From the NCBI GenBank assembly GCA_035235625.1, contig CP141144.1, positions 36,392,014-36,456,013 of the forward strand: a stretch of 64,000 nt of DNA. The letters run 5' to 3'. This DNA is from Saururus chinensis. Taxonomy: Eukaryota; Streptophyta; Magnoliopsida; Piperales; Saururaceae. The notes beneath the pieces were generated by a model, which was not told the DNA's origin, searched no databases, and was given only the letters and a program-made list of their open reading frames with translations. A program made the translations under genes and the position numbers. The number at the start of each line of letters is the position of its first letter. The first letter of the stretch is position 1. Positions 24,960 through 37,294 of this stretch are shown here, piece by piece.

Positions 24960-26000
24960 TCATCTCTCTCCTTTCATTTACGTTGTCACCAACATATTGA
25001 TGGTTGTGCCGATGATCGGGAACAAACAACAAAAACTGAATCTAGTTCACAAAATCACTCTAAATAATACCATAATGCAAACTTTCCACACACAACCTTC
25101 CCACAATGAATAATGATTGTTTTTATGATCAAATGATCAGTAAATGTTGGAAAATAGGATCTCATAGCATATTTATTACAAAAAAATCAGAAATCATTCT
25201 CTACATGCATTCATGTGAAGTAATAATCATAACTAATCTCATATATTCAATTTAAAAGAAAATCATGGTAACAAAGTTAGAAATCCAACCCTTTTCTTTA
25301 ACTAAACACAAAGGTCTCCATAAACCCAGTTGTCTCCCCTTTCCTATGACTATGACTTGCCCTAATCCCTCATTGTTCTACCCAAAGTCAAAGATTTCGA
25401 AAGATTTGGGTCAAATGATAAAAAAATGTATTTATATGAGGGAGAAGTAATCAAATTTTGGTGCATAACCATTCAAAAAATCACGTCGTTGTGTAGTTTT
25501 GAACCCATCAGTAAGTCACACTCCAAACACCAATGCGTCAATGGTTTGCTGACAATAAAATTGGCACTTCATCAGCAAAGTCACCTACATGTCGAACCTT
25601 ACCAAAAGTGGCTAGGCAATTCACCCATAAGGGCATGGACGTGTTGATGCTTAATGACAACCACTTTTTGTTATAGAATGTTGAAACATGCAAATTTTAT
25701 ATTTATCATTGTTGTTACTTTCCTGAGTTCTAATACTTAGTACTATTATCATTTCTAAAGGAGTTTGTTGACACACCAAAGTTGACGCTAATGAAACTTA
25801 ACACAAGAACAACCAAAAAACTAATAATAGATCAATAATTAATTAAACACACATGAAAATCACGAGTGTCAAATAAAGTCTTAGGAGAGTCAAGTTGAGT
25901 CAAGTCATGTTTTGTCCAAGTGGAAAATTAAGGCACTTAAATTTGAAAGAGTTGTAATTTTTTTTTTGTAATTTGTAGAGTTGTTTCATTTAATAGCCAA
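24960..26000. other. Non-coding, probably degraded retroelement sequence
   Basis: AT-rich with no recognisable gene. The last 150 bp, ending in a purine tract, fit the internal 3' end of a Copia element whose LTR starts at 26011. Confidence 0.4.
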
Positions 26001-26010
26001 AGGGGGAAAT
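26000..26010 (+). other. Copia polypurine tract
   Basis: aagggggaaat sits immediately before the TG that opens the LTR at 26011. The wording ccaaagggggaaattgaaag resembles the junction typical of plant Copia elements. It sets the orientation (plus) and identifies the following LTR as a 3' LTR. Confidence 0.65.
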
Positions 26011-27295
26011 TGAAAGAACATATGCGACATATGTATGAATTGGTTATATGCCAATGATCAAGACTATGTCCATTCAAGTATGTAATTCAGCTTTTATGAA
26101 ATATGATTAGATTGATAATGTGTAGAGTTAGATTTGGAATTGAATGACTTGAAGAATTGGAAAAGATGTCTGCGCGTACGCACACACATAGAGTTAGATT
26201 TAGAATTGAATGACTTGAAGAAATGGAGAAGACATACACATACAAACACACAATGTATGCACGTACACATGCACCCTCACACACACATACAAAGACTATT
26301 ACAAAAACTTAGGTTTCTAATGAATATATCTTACATGAATGTTAGAAAAAGAATGGATGAAAAAGGTCAAAATTATCGCAAAATAGTTCATAAGTGATCG
26401 ATCTTCCTTGAACAGTGATATATAGGTCTTCAATGAAGTTTGAGATTTTTTTCAAATCATTGAATGAACGATCATCTAGTGGAAAAGATCAATCATATTC
26501 ACTTTTATTAGGTCCAGTATAGTGAACGATTGATCTCACACTAAGGTTTTGAGAACATTACATAGAACAATCGATCGCTCTATGGAATGATTGATCTCAC
26601 TATTCTATAGTTACTTGAAATAGTCATTCCGAGATCACGTTGTTTCCTATTAACGAACAAAGACCTAAACCGACTTAAACCACTATTTAAGGACCTAAAG
26701 AGGACAAAATTGAGAAGGAGGATATTTTGTGAGGAAAAAAGTGAGAGCATTTGTCCTAAATTCCCTCAATCACCTTTTCAAATTTTTGAGAGAAATCAAA
26801 AGAAATGTGAGAAATCTTGATTCATAAATCCTTTATAAATAGAATTGAGATTTTTTGAGAGACACAAATAGATCATACACAAGTTGAAGATTGAAAGTAA
26901 TAAAGATGGATATTGATTAAAGTTTCAAAAGGGTTAAAAGTTTGAGTGAAGGAGAAGATCTAGACAATGTCCGAAAGTGCAAAGAAGGACTTTGGTAGCC
27001 AAGGGAGATCTAAAATTAACTTCAAGAGGTTTTAGAAATGGTTGAGTCTTGTAAGTCTTAACTTCATAGTGCATTGATTAATTGGAAAAAGGTCGATCGC
27101 ATAGTTTTTTTCCCTAGTTGGGTTTCTACATTAAAATCTCTGATGGAATTTTGTGTGCTTGTTTGCTTTGTTTTTCCACACAAGTAGCATATCAATTCTT
27201 GCAATAGAAGGGAAAACTTGTAGCTTTTTACACAACAGTGTTTTTTAATAGAGGCATTCTTGTGGCCCTCATAGATAGAAGTGTATTAACTCACA
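26011..27295 (+). mobile_element. Copia 3' LTR
   Basis: About 1285 bp, from tgaaagaacata to ctcaca, preceded by a polypurine tract. The last 370 bp match 520-906 joined to 5968-6002. This copy therefore shows what that locus looked like before the inverted-LTR element arrived. It contains a short CA-rich microsatellite near 26240-26295. No partner target duplication could be established. Confidence 0.65.
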
Positions 27296-27394
27296 TGTAT
27301 TACAATTACCAATAAACGTGCTTTGGTTTTTCAACCACTATGTTAGAACAATCAAAAGCAATCAATGAGTTTGTCTTGATGTCACTTCTAAGTG

Positions 27395-29345
27395 TACAAG
27401 TCCTTTGTATTTATCTCCAACTCTTTGGATGATTGAGTTTGGGAGCTACTACACCTTCATTTTGCATAGAAATTATTGTTTTTACATCTTCCAATTTCAT
27501 ATACTTTGACATTCTTTTTCATAGTTTTAAATAGTTTAAGTGTACATAGGTAAAATAGTCAGACCCTTTGTGCCGAGTTATGCCTAAGTCCAATTAGATT
27601 GACTCACTTGTCAACTTAATTGCCATGAGAAAATTGTGACACCCCAACTTCTTTAACACATTTATTTACCAATGCATCAAGTGTAAATCAGCATAAATTA
27701 TTTAGTTTATAAAAATCAAAACTAAGAAACTAGTTACCCTAGGGCATTACATTTGTTTTTTTCATATACAAATACAAAATCATCATACTCATAATAATCA
27801 TTCAAGCCATCAAGTAATCTCCAAGCTCATCCAATTGCATGTATATAAGTAACCAAGAGTGACTAACAAAGTATAAATGACATCTCACATGCCTTTTTAC
27901 AAATTTAACCATGAAATAAGCAATAAGTAAAAATCTTATGATTAGTTGGCATCCTTGTAATATGAAATCTTGCCAACTCTACTCCACCCCACAACAACTA
28001 CTCCTTTGCTGAAAATCCTGCACCACTAGCATACATGAATATATGTATATATACCTAATATGATATAAATGAAGATAAATAACCACAACCAATCATGCTA
28101 GATTAATCTTCTACTTTATTAAATGTACATTATACGATTCCAATAAGTATCATAGCCCTAGTGTAGGTTTGGCCATCAACAACATGCATGGTAATAATTC
28201 TAATCGAATCAAAAAGTTAATAAACACAACTCTCATCTACTAAGTTCTTTAATTCCACTCCTTTTAGGTTTATTCTACTCATCTTCCAATGCTAACTTTT
28301 AGAGTCATAGTCTACTTTAGACAAGCAAGATCCTAGCCATGGCCAATGAAGATCAAGCGCTATGCTCATGGACACAAGGTTAAGAAAATAGGTCTCCCAT
28401 GGTACTTATAAACATCCTATAACATGCACACTATGGTAATTTTAGGTCGTCATACAAAACCAGAGGAATAAACCGATTGGACAAACAAAAGTGGTCAAAT
28501 CAAACAATCCAACTGGACACTCCACTGTTATGATTTCAAATTTTGAAACCAACCAGAAATAACCTTTTGAGGTTATACTCCTAGCAAGGAAAAAATAAAT
28601 TTGTGCTTATCTCCAAATCCTCAAAGGATATCTAGAAGGATAAGTTGCACGCATAAATCTTAGTCATAATTTCTAGGATTCGTCTAATCAATTTGTTGGA
28701 CAAGAGCTGCTTTTTAACTTAGGTCCAATTTACCCGTGATCAAAATCCTACAATCATCTTCAGGGCAATCTTAGCAACTAATTATCTATACTTACTTGTC
28801 TTTATCCCCTGGAATCTCTTTCTAGATCCCCTCCGCAAACAATCAATAGTTAGAATCATATTAATTATTTAAATAAAATCAAATTTTCAGAACACTGAGG
28901 TGGCTTTTCCATAAAATACAAGTAAGACATTCATGTTTGGGGGTGTATACAATCCATTATAAACCCTCTTCCTCTCTTGGCCATCAACGACCAAAATCAG
29001 CCTAAATAGCTGCAGCGACCTTCTCTTCCTTATTCTCCATCTTGGCTGCAAGTAACAACCTCTAACTAATTAACAAGTCCTTTGTGTTTATCTTCATCTT
29101 TTCAAGTGATTGAGTTAGGGAGAAACTAAACATTCATTTGGCACAAAAACTATGATTTCTTACATTATCTAATTTTATATTCTTTGATATTGGACTCTTT
29201 GCCATTGTGTGGCATATTATCTGTGCCATGAATAAAAATTCATGAGTAGTTTAGGTCTACATGTGCTAACTAGCTTTCCCTTTTAGCTTAGTATTGCCTA
29301 AATCTAATTGAATTGACTCAGTTATCAACCTGATTGCCATTAAAA
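27395..29345. repeat. Direct repeat of about 250 bp flanking a 1.4-kb LTR-like block
   Basis: The block 27395-27634, beginning acaagtcctttgt and ending gattgccat, recurs with clear divergence at 29070-29345. Both copies share the motif attgactca followed by tcaac and gattgccat (or aattgccat). Between them, 27635 opens with TGTGACACCCCAACTT, a start typical of plant gypsy LTRs. The block runs to about 29057 (gtaaca). No exact target duplication was found. It may be a solo LTR inside an old element, or a composite of two events. Confidence 0.4.
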
Positions 29346-30233
29346 AAATAAGAAGATGGATACATAAATTTCAAGTTACTCCATCGTGATGAAGATAACA
29401 TTAAGTTAGTAGGTAAAGGAGATTATCACTTTTGAGCTCAAGCCAGGATTGTGAGTCATAACTCATAAGGTCCAACCTAAACTCCATACAATGTAACAAA
29501 AGTCAAGTACATGTACTTTGTGCCAATGTTAGAAAAGTTTGTTGCCTATATAATAGTGTATCTTTAATCTCCTTGCTCATCTTGGCTTAAGAATTAGCCT
29601 TCTAGTAACATATGTTATGCATGGCTAACAACAATTGCTTGGTCAATTACTCAAATTGTTAAGTATTATCATGCATAACTACTTTGCATACAAGCTATCT
29701 AGAGACATGGAGGTGTATTAAATGGAATATCAAAATTGAAGACAGATTTTATAGGTTATTTTTAGTTTGAACAAGTGATCATTGAGTGGACATCTATGAT
29801 TAAACAAAGGCTATTTCGTAAGGAGTAGCTGTAAAATGCATGGATAGCAAGAGGAAATTATACCTGGTATTCAAGTAATCACTTGTGTATTTGTACAAAG
29901 AACAGTTAATCACAAGGGCACTACATGCACTGTAACATTGTCAATATATTGTAGCCTGCAGACATATCGTGTTGAGTCAGCTGAAAAGGGTCCTCACTTG
30001 TGTGCATATATAGTGCAATTGGTGTTATGAGCCATGAAATCCCACACAGGGCCTTCTTGTGGTAAAACTTTAGATATGAAGGGGTTAATGAGGTTGTCAG
30101 CTTGTAATAGTTTGGTTCAATGTAATTCATTGTTAGCATATAAACTAGGAGAACAAACAATAAAACACATCAACACAAATAATTGTATTAAGATGTGGAA
30201 ATGAATTGAACCTCACTTAAATGGGGAGATCGA
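29346..30233. other. Non-coding sequence downstream of the receptor kinase gene
   Basis: AT-rich with no recognisable gene. The minus-strand open frame at 29921-30160 has no domain. The part next to 30233 should contain the 3' untranslated region of the receptor kinase, but no canonical AATAAA is seen close to the stop codon. Confidence 0.4.
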
Positions 30234-33200
30234 CTAACTCCCTGCATGATGGAAGGCGTTCCAAAAATCATTCATCTCCTTCAAAACACTTTTGATATTT
30301 GGGCGTTCTTGTGGTGAGATTGCTGAACATGAAACTCCGAACCGAAGCATAGAAGTTATGCAACTAATTATTTCTTCCTGGGTACAAGTTTCATCTTGTA
30401 GAAGCAGTTCATCTAATATCCCCAAAATGCTATCCGGGATAGCCTCCTTGACATATGTATGAAGATTTAGTCCATCGATAAACATGTCATGAGTTGGGCT
30501 TTTTCCTGTGAACATCTCGAGCAAAAGGATGCCATAACTATATACATCTCCTTCGGTGGATGCGCTACCTCCCATACCATATTCTGCACTTGTGTATTAC
30601 CAATGAATACCTTAAAATATAATTAATTGAAAAAAGAATTTTGAATATTTAGAGTATAAATGAAATGCAAAAATTACCAGGTGGAACATAACCAATCGTG
30701 CCCTTCACTAGAACTGAGCTACTATTGTCACTTGTGAATCTCATTGACGACTCATGCAGTATATTTGCCAAACCAAAATCAGCCACATGAGCAACCATTT
30801 CATCGTCTAGCAGAATATTACTTGGTTTTATGTCGCAATGAACAATTGGCTTGTCGTATTGATTATGAAGATAATCTAAGGCTGTAGCCACATCAATGGC
30901 TACATTTACTCTTTGCACTGTACTCATATTATGTGCTTTGTTGTACCCTTCAATGTTATCGTGCAACCATTTCTGCAAGCTCCCATTACTCATATATTGG
31001 AATATTAAAGCTTTGAAGTCGTTACCTTGGTAATCCATACTTTCACATAATGTTAAAATCTTTACAAGGTTACGATGTCTGATATTTCTCAAGGTTTTGC
31101 TTTCTACTGTAAATGTACTAGAAGATCCCCTTACTTGAAGGTTTAGGACCTTTACCGCAACAATTGTCCTTCCTTCATCAAATGTTGCCTTATAAACAGA
31201 CCCATAACTTCCTGAACCAATCAAGCATTCAATAGAGAAGTTGTTTGTTGCCTTTAGAATGTCTTGGTAGGAAACCCTCCAATACCTTCCTTCCGAAAGA
31301 TACTCAGTCGATAACCTTGCCTTTGAAGGCCTTTTTTTCCAATAAACCACCATGATAGTTGTTATTACCAGAACCACAATAGCTGAACTGATAACTGGAA
31401 TTACAACACCGAGATGAGTTGAATGCCTCATTTTACCTTTCTTTTTTGTTGGGCAACTAGATAAGTGCAAATTTGGGGGACCACCACAAATTCCTTTGTT
31501 TCCGGACAAAGAAGTTGCACTAGAATTTAGAAAAACACCTTCTTTTGGAACTTCTCCCTCAAAGTTATTGAATGAAAGATTAAGAAAGTAAAGGTTTTTG
31601 AAGTTTTCTATATACAGAGGAATTGGACCCGACAAGTTATTGTGCGAAAGATCTAACTCCTCTATAGCAATCAAACTACTCAATGAAGAAGGAATGGCTC
31701 CTTGAAAAGCATTATTTCCCAAGTACAACTGACGTAAACTTTGGCAAGATCCCAATGACCTAGGAATTTCACCAGAGAAGTTGTTGTGATTGGCCTTCAG
31801 GGTTTCAAGAGCTCTCATGTTACCAATTTCTGACGGTAGGAGCCCACTAAGAAAGTTGAAAGAGAAGCCAAGATAAATCGACAAGGAGGGAATGGTGAAT
31901 ACTTCTTTGGGTATAGTTCCACTAAATTTGTTTTGTTCAAGACCCAGTCTTTGTAACTTATCACATTGTCCAATGCTAGTGGGAATATGCCCATCCAGGT
32001 TATTTCCCCCTAATCCAAGATAGATCAAATTGCTGTTATTGCAAAGAGACGATGAAATTTTTCCTGAAAGCTTATTTCCAGACACACTAAGTATTTGTAG
32101 CCTCGGAAGAGACCAAATACCAAGGGGAATGTCACCTGTCAATGAATTAAGCTCAAAAATAAGAAACTCCAATTCCACAAGGTTCCCAATCCCTGTAGGA
32201 ATCTTTCCAAATATGTTGTTATGCCCCAGTGCCAACCAGCTAAGATGAGTGGAGAGGTTGGAAATGGACTCTGGTAGACGAGCACTCAAAAGATTCCCAA
32301 GTAGACCCAAGTGATTCAATTTGCTACAATTTGTGAGAGATGTTATGAAATTAAAGTCATCATCATCTTCTCGGAGTTCATTATAACTTAGCTCAAATGC
32401 TTGAAGCTCTTGAAGTTTTCCCAGATTGCTAGGTATCTTTCCAGCAAAACTATTAACATTGAGATAAATTTTTACGAGTGTCGAAGCATTGGACAAAGTT
32501 TTCGGGAGGGGACCTATAAACTGATTCTCTGCTAAAAGGAGCTCTTCAAGGTTAGGAAGAAACAATCCCAGGTCCGTGGGAAGGCTTCCTTGTAGCTGGT
32601 TTACTGATAAGGATAGTGTTTCCAAAGATGATAAATTGTATATAGATGTGGGAATTGATCCCGCTAGCAAATTGGATGCTAACTCTATTCCTTTCAGTCT
32701 TTGCAATCTTCCTAACTCGAAGGGAATGCCCCCAATTAAATTGTTTCCCCCAAAAGATAGATACTCAAGGGATGAGAGGTTAGCCAGTGAGGGCGAAATG
32801 GCTCCACTAAGGTTATTCCATGTAAACCACAATTCATTGAGATTAGAAAAACCAGTCAGCTCCACCGGAAATTCTCCCTCAAGCTGATTGTTATTCAGGA
32901 TGATACTCCTCAATTCAGAACAGTGAGAGAGATTGACAGGAACCATACCTTGTAATGAATTATGACTAATATTGAGTACTTGGAGACGAGTCAAGCGGCC
33001 AAGTTCCTGAGGAAGATAGCCCTGCAGCTTGTTCCCTTGGAGTTCCATTCTCCTTAGGAAGCTGAGATTGCCAACGTGTGGAGATAGGGTACCCCTCAAG
33101 CCACAGTTAGGCAGATTCAGCACGGTTACTCGCCGGTGGCGGCTGCCGCAAATGACACCTTCCCATTCACAGAAATGTGAAGAATCATTCCACGAGCTCA

Positions 33201-33369
33201 AAATGTTGGAGGAAGTACTACTCTCGAGTCCGGCCCTGAAAGCCAGCAATGAGGCTTTATCAGTCTCATTGCCCAAGTGCATGGCGTTTGCAATTGAACT
33301 GATCAGGATGAGAACACAGAGGACAAGCCAATGGGAGAAGCATTCAACTCTATATTGAAGCACTTCCAT
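30234..33369 (-). CDS. LRR receptor-like kinase, subfamily XII (EFR/XA21-like), two exons
   Basis: Exon 1 is 33369-30678 and exon 2 is 30583-30234. They join across a 94-bp GT-AG intron (phase 1, giving ...VPPEYGMGG) into 1013 residues. Order: signal peptide (about 1-29), LRR N-cap with the cysteine pair around CEWEGVIC, roughly twenty LRRs, a transmembrane helix at about 653-677, and a kinase. The kinase glycine loop GSGSYGSVYK is at about 718-727, the VAVK lysine near 740, the catalytic-loop HCDIKPSN with Asp about 846, and DFG about 864-866. HCD in place of HRD makes it a non-RD kinase, as in pattern-recognition receptors FLS2, EFR and XA21. The intron position late in the kinase is typical of this subfamily. 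All key residues are present, so it is likely functional at the plasma membrane as a sensor. The ligand cannot be told from sequence. Confidence 0.93.
30584..30677 (-). other. Intron of the receptor kinase gene
   Basis: 94 bp on the minus strand, from donor CACCTG|GTAATT to acceptor AAGTGCAG|AATATGG. It is AT-rich. Splicing restores the frame through the conserved PPEYG segment at the end of the activation loop. Confidence 0.9.
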
Positions 33370-33412
33370 CGGTTTGAAGTGAATGACGAGTACTTCTGCC
33401 CTTGAAAGTTCA

Positions 33413-33418
33413 TTTATA
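33413..33418 (-). promoter_or_regulatory. Possible TATA box of the receptor kinase gene
   Basis: TATAAA on the minus strand starts 49 bp upstream of the ATG at 33369. A start site at the usual distance would leave a very short leader, so this box may not be the one used. Confidence 0.3.
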
Positions 33419-33419
33419 G

Positions 33420-34569
33420 ACGATCAAGCATAAAAGACACAAATTTGAGTCTTTGCTCAATTGCACCTTGGTTGATAGTCGCTGTAAGTGTGAAAACATA
33501 TACTAGTAATATCAAAGTCAAGGACAAAATAAAAAACAGGGATGGTGGGAAAGCTTTTCCTGACACCTAGTGATGAGCATGTTATTGACTAAGTCTTTTT
33601 CTCTTTCAATAAACTTTAGAATCTTCGCCTCTACACTTTCTTGTGTGTTGCGACAAACATATAAACAGCGAAAGAGTAGTCCAAACTTATAAGGCCATTG
33701 TCAAGTGGCAAGCAGGAAATGTAGAAGGCATATTCTTCAAGTTTCCGTGGTAAAAAAGAAATTTTTCTTCAGTCTTCGTCTTTAGTCTTGTTTTAAAAAT
33801 AGCCGTGTTTATATTCACGCAAATAATTTCATTAGTACCCCATTTTTCATTTACCCCTGCCGAATGTTTTAAAATTTTTCATGTATACCCTACAATATAT
33901 ACTTTTGACCGCCTTTCCTGACACCTGGTCAATTTAAAAGGGCCCCCATATTATTGCCTTCTTTTGGTAAGTTCTAAAATTTCAGTGTGTTTTTATATCT
34001 TTCTAGGGGCACCATGAACAGAGACCGCATTTTGCATAGGCCCCGAATACACAAACTCGGCCTGCTACCTTTCAGTTTCAGCAGCAGCAGATTGGATCAT
34101 ATGAATCTCTCTCCTTAGTTGATAAATCCCTCTCCTTTCCTATCATTCACCATTCCTCTTCTTCTTTTTCTTTCTCCCACTTATTTTTTCCTCTAACTTT
34201 GTCCATTTTCGCAAATGCAAGAAAACAAATTCACAAGATCATTGTACCCAAGTTATAAAAAAAATTCATCCCACCATTCTAAATTGAACTCTATCTAGTC
34301 TTGAAGTAGGCCGACGAGTAGGGCTAGACTTTTAGCAAAAACATCCAAGACTCGTTTTGCTAAGATCCTGCTCTTGATATTGGGCAGCGATGACCATCAT
34401 AAAAAGGAGTTAGCCATTGTGTCCAATGACTTGTAATGTCCCTGATTTTTTTGTATTTTTTGCTTATTTTTATTTATTTTTCTAATAGGGAAATTTGACT
34501 CTTTGGTGTATTTATTTTTGTATTATTTACCATGATATTCATACTTATAAAGTCGAATATGAGACTTAG
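33420..34569. other. Intergenic, upstream of the receptor kinase gene
   Basis: No gene is seen. It probably includes the receptor kinase promoter. A short phrase (tttcctgacacctagt, with a variant near 33915) appears twice, about 360 bp apart. Confidence 0.4.
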
Positions 34570-34877
34570 TGTTGTGAATGTCCTAAGGGCCTATTATTAG
34601 GTAATTATGTAATAAGGGTATTTAGGTAATTAGGCTAATTAGATAATTAGTGTTTTCTTTTAATTATGCTAATGGGCCTTAGGTGCTTGTTAGTGAGCCT
34701 ACTTAGCTAGTCTATTTAAGTGTAAGGGCTATGGTTTAGTTAGTGAATGATTAATTATCTTGTCTTCTCCTCTTTCTTCTTTGTTTCTCCCCTTTCTATC
34801 CGATGGCCATGTCATCCACTCTCCCCTTTCCCGGTCTTTCTGCGCCGCTCCCTACCCGTGGACAACTATCCACATCA
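34570..34877 (+). repeat. 5' LTR of element C
   Basis: 308 bp, from tgttgtgaatg to tccacatca. Outward it is preceded by cttag. Confidence 0.88.
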
Positions 34878-34890
34878 TTGGTATCGAAGC
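34878..34890 (+). other. Primer-binding site of element C, tRNA-Met type
   Basis: ttggtatcgaagc begins right after the LTR end and resembles the initiator tRNA-Met site also used by elements A and B. Confidence 0.75.
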
Positions 34891-36981
34891 ATTTACGATC
34901 CCCAATCATAGCTCAAGCCAATCAAGTCGCCGTTGTCCCCGAGGTTCCTCCGGAGAAGGAGGTTCTTGCCTCAGCAACAGCGGACAGCCCGAAGGCAGAT
35001 CCTGCAACAGCTAGCAAACTCAAGTTCAACGAAATTCTGGCTGAGTTGAAAGCCATAGCCGCGCATCTGGCGAGTATGACGAAGGGCGAGGTGACTGCAC
35101 ATGCAAAGCCTCTCCTGCTTGGGCTGGCCCCTGCTGTCCTGTGCGGTCCATCACAACCTCCCGAACAGCACCACCTACTCCACCACCCACTTCCTCCACC
35201 GTCGGCGGATCCTCCACCATCATCTGATCCACCCCCCCGCCCCCCCCCCCCCCAATCCCGGTTCAAGAAGGAGTCCTTAGTTCACCACCATTGCTGGGTC
35301 AGGCCAGTTGCTCTCACTCGCCTTCCGCTGCGCCACCACGTCCTTCAGAAGTTCTGGCAACAGGCTCACCCAACGCCCCTCACCTCCTCCAACTCCAGAT
35401 GGATTTGCGAGGGGGGCAGTGACTGTTGCTTCCCATTTCAATTCCTTTGCACTAAGTTTTGTCCGTGGCGGGTGCGAACAGGGGAGGGAACCCTTCCCCA
35501 CTCTGGGCCTCAGGGACTTCGGCCATGGACCGCCTGTGCTTCAGTGGCCAGGTACTTGACGGAATTCTTTCCCTTGACGAGCTTGCCAGTCGCAAAGATG
35601 AGGTGCTTCCGAAAGTTTGAGGGGAGGCTAGCCTTCTACTTGACCTCCTTTTGCGGGCATTCACCTCCGTCGTAGCTATAGCCGCAGTCTTCTATGGCTT
35701 GGCGTGTGGATGCAAGATTTTCTTTCCTGTTGGGGTCTAACTTCCACTACCAAATTCCAGGCATCCTCCTTCGATCGTTACCCAACATCACAGAATCCAG
35801 CCGTCAACTTCCGCTTTGGCAACCACAATCAATTTGGGATTTGCTTTTGGTCGATGGCCCTATCCTTACTGGATTTATCTGACTGTCGGGTTCTGGTCTC
35901 CCTGATTGAAATGCCCGTGCAATCTGGTGTGGGTCTGTTTCCGGGAGATGGCCTGCTGATTCGGGATTTTCTTTCCTTGTGGCTTGCTGAATTTCGGTCT
36001 CTGCCACAGCTTCATTGCAAAGATTTTTGCCAGATTAGTCACCTTGGAAATTTTGGCAATGACTGCTCCATCCTTACCTTAGCAAGTGATATCTTCCAAT
36101 ATCTCGTGCGATCTTATCTATCGGTGCTGGGCTTTGGAATATTGTTAATCCAGCTTTCAACACGGAAGATTATGACCCACTTTGGGAAAGTGTTAATCCG
36201 GTTTTTCCCAGAGAATGTGTGCCACGATCCTCAAGGTTTCTATTGGTCCACCCACTTCATAGGGCCTACTGGGCCCTTCTCTCAAGGGTCCACCTGCAGA
36301 TTTTAGCCTTGTTTAGGCTTGATTGAGCTATGCCCCACCGGAAGCCGGATTGCCACACTCCTAATGGCCGATACTCCCTCCCACGAGTTTCGGACTCTAG
36401 TAGGGGCACTGGCCGTGGTGCTTCGTCTCTTTTCGTGGAGATCACTCGGCTTCGTCCAGTATGTGAAGTAGAGCGAGGCGGAGTTGTGATCACTACCAGC
36501 TATCTACAAGCTGATCGATGAGTGGTGCAAGCAATATGCCTTTTGTAGGCAAAATGATGCCTTCTGTAGGATGACTGATGCCCTCTGTGGGCCGGCCATG
36601 ATGCTGTCTGATGCCCTCTGTGGACAATCTTGGGGGATATTGTAGCCTCTATGGTGACCCCGCTTGTAGGAGACTTATGCCAACACCCCATGTTGTCATA
36701 CACCCAACACATCGGGCCCGCTCCTTTGCTCTGCTGCCTTCTTCATCTTACGTCTCTGCTGGCCACAGTTACATCTTGCCCTTGGACTCAGTTAACTATA
36801 CTTCCCTCAGGATTGCTTTGGCTTATGCACGTCTTCTTATGAGTAGTGACCTACTATCTCTATCATTCTGCGTGTCTCATCCACGGTTCTGGGACAGCTG
36901 TTTGCAGCGGAGCTTTGGTGGGCCCAAAGCTTAGAGTTTTAGGTCACCTCGACGATGAAGTGATGTGGAAGCGGGATGGAA
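34891..36981 (+). pseudogene. Internal region of element C: gag N-terminal part plus unidentified sequence
   Basis: About 34.91-35.27 kb encodes an alanine-rich and then proline-rich N-terminal gag segment related to element B. It is followed by a C-tract at about 35231-35253. From 35.3 to 36.98 kb the sequence is less AT-rich than its surroundings but matches no domain I know. At about 36540-36635 an imperfect repeat of tgatgccctctgtggg occurs several times. The last purine-rich bases before 36982 fit a polypurine tract. Confidence 0.5.
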
Positions 36982-37294
36982 TGTTGTGAACGTCCAAAGG
37001 GCCTATTATTAGGTAATTATATAATAAGAGTATTTAGGTAATTAGGTTAATTAGATAGTTAGTATTTTCTTTTAATTATGCTAATGGGCCTTAGGTGCTT
37101 GTTAGTGAGCCCACTTAGCTAGTCTATTTAAGTGTAAGGGCTATGCCCTGGTTTAGTTAGTGAATGATTAATTTTCTTGTCTTCTCCCCTTTCTTTTGTG
37201 CTTCTCCCCTTTCTGTTTGATGGTCATGCCATCCACTCTCCCCTTTCCCGGTCTCCCTGCGCCGCTCCCTACCCATGGACAACTGTCCACATCA
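36982..37294 (+). repeat. 3' LTR of element C
   Basis: 313 bp, the partner of 34570-34877, ending at tccacatca. It is followed by the target duplication cttag at 37295-37299. Confidence 0.88.

Larger units (their letters stand above)
34570..37294 (+). mobile_element. Small non-autonomous LTR element related to chromoviruses (element C)
   Basis: LTRs at 34570-34877 (308 bp) and 36982-37294 (313 bp) are flanked by the 5-bp duplication cttag (34565-34569 and 37295-37299). A tRNA-Met-type primer site follows the 5' LTR. The internal 2.1 kb starts with a gag N-terminal segment (NEILAELKAIAAHLASMTKGE) like that of element B. The rest shows no protease, reverse transcriptase or integrase and is not recognised. 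By eye the LTRs differ at about 20 positions, roughly 93% identical, so it is moderately old. The element outline is complete, but the coding content is minimal and broken, so it would depend on a relative for movement. Confidence 0.88.
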
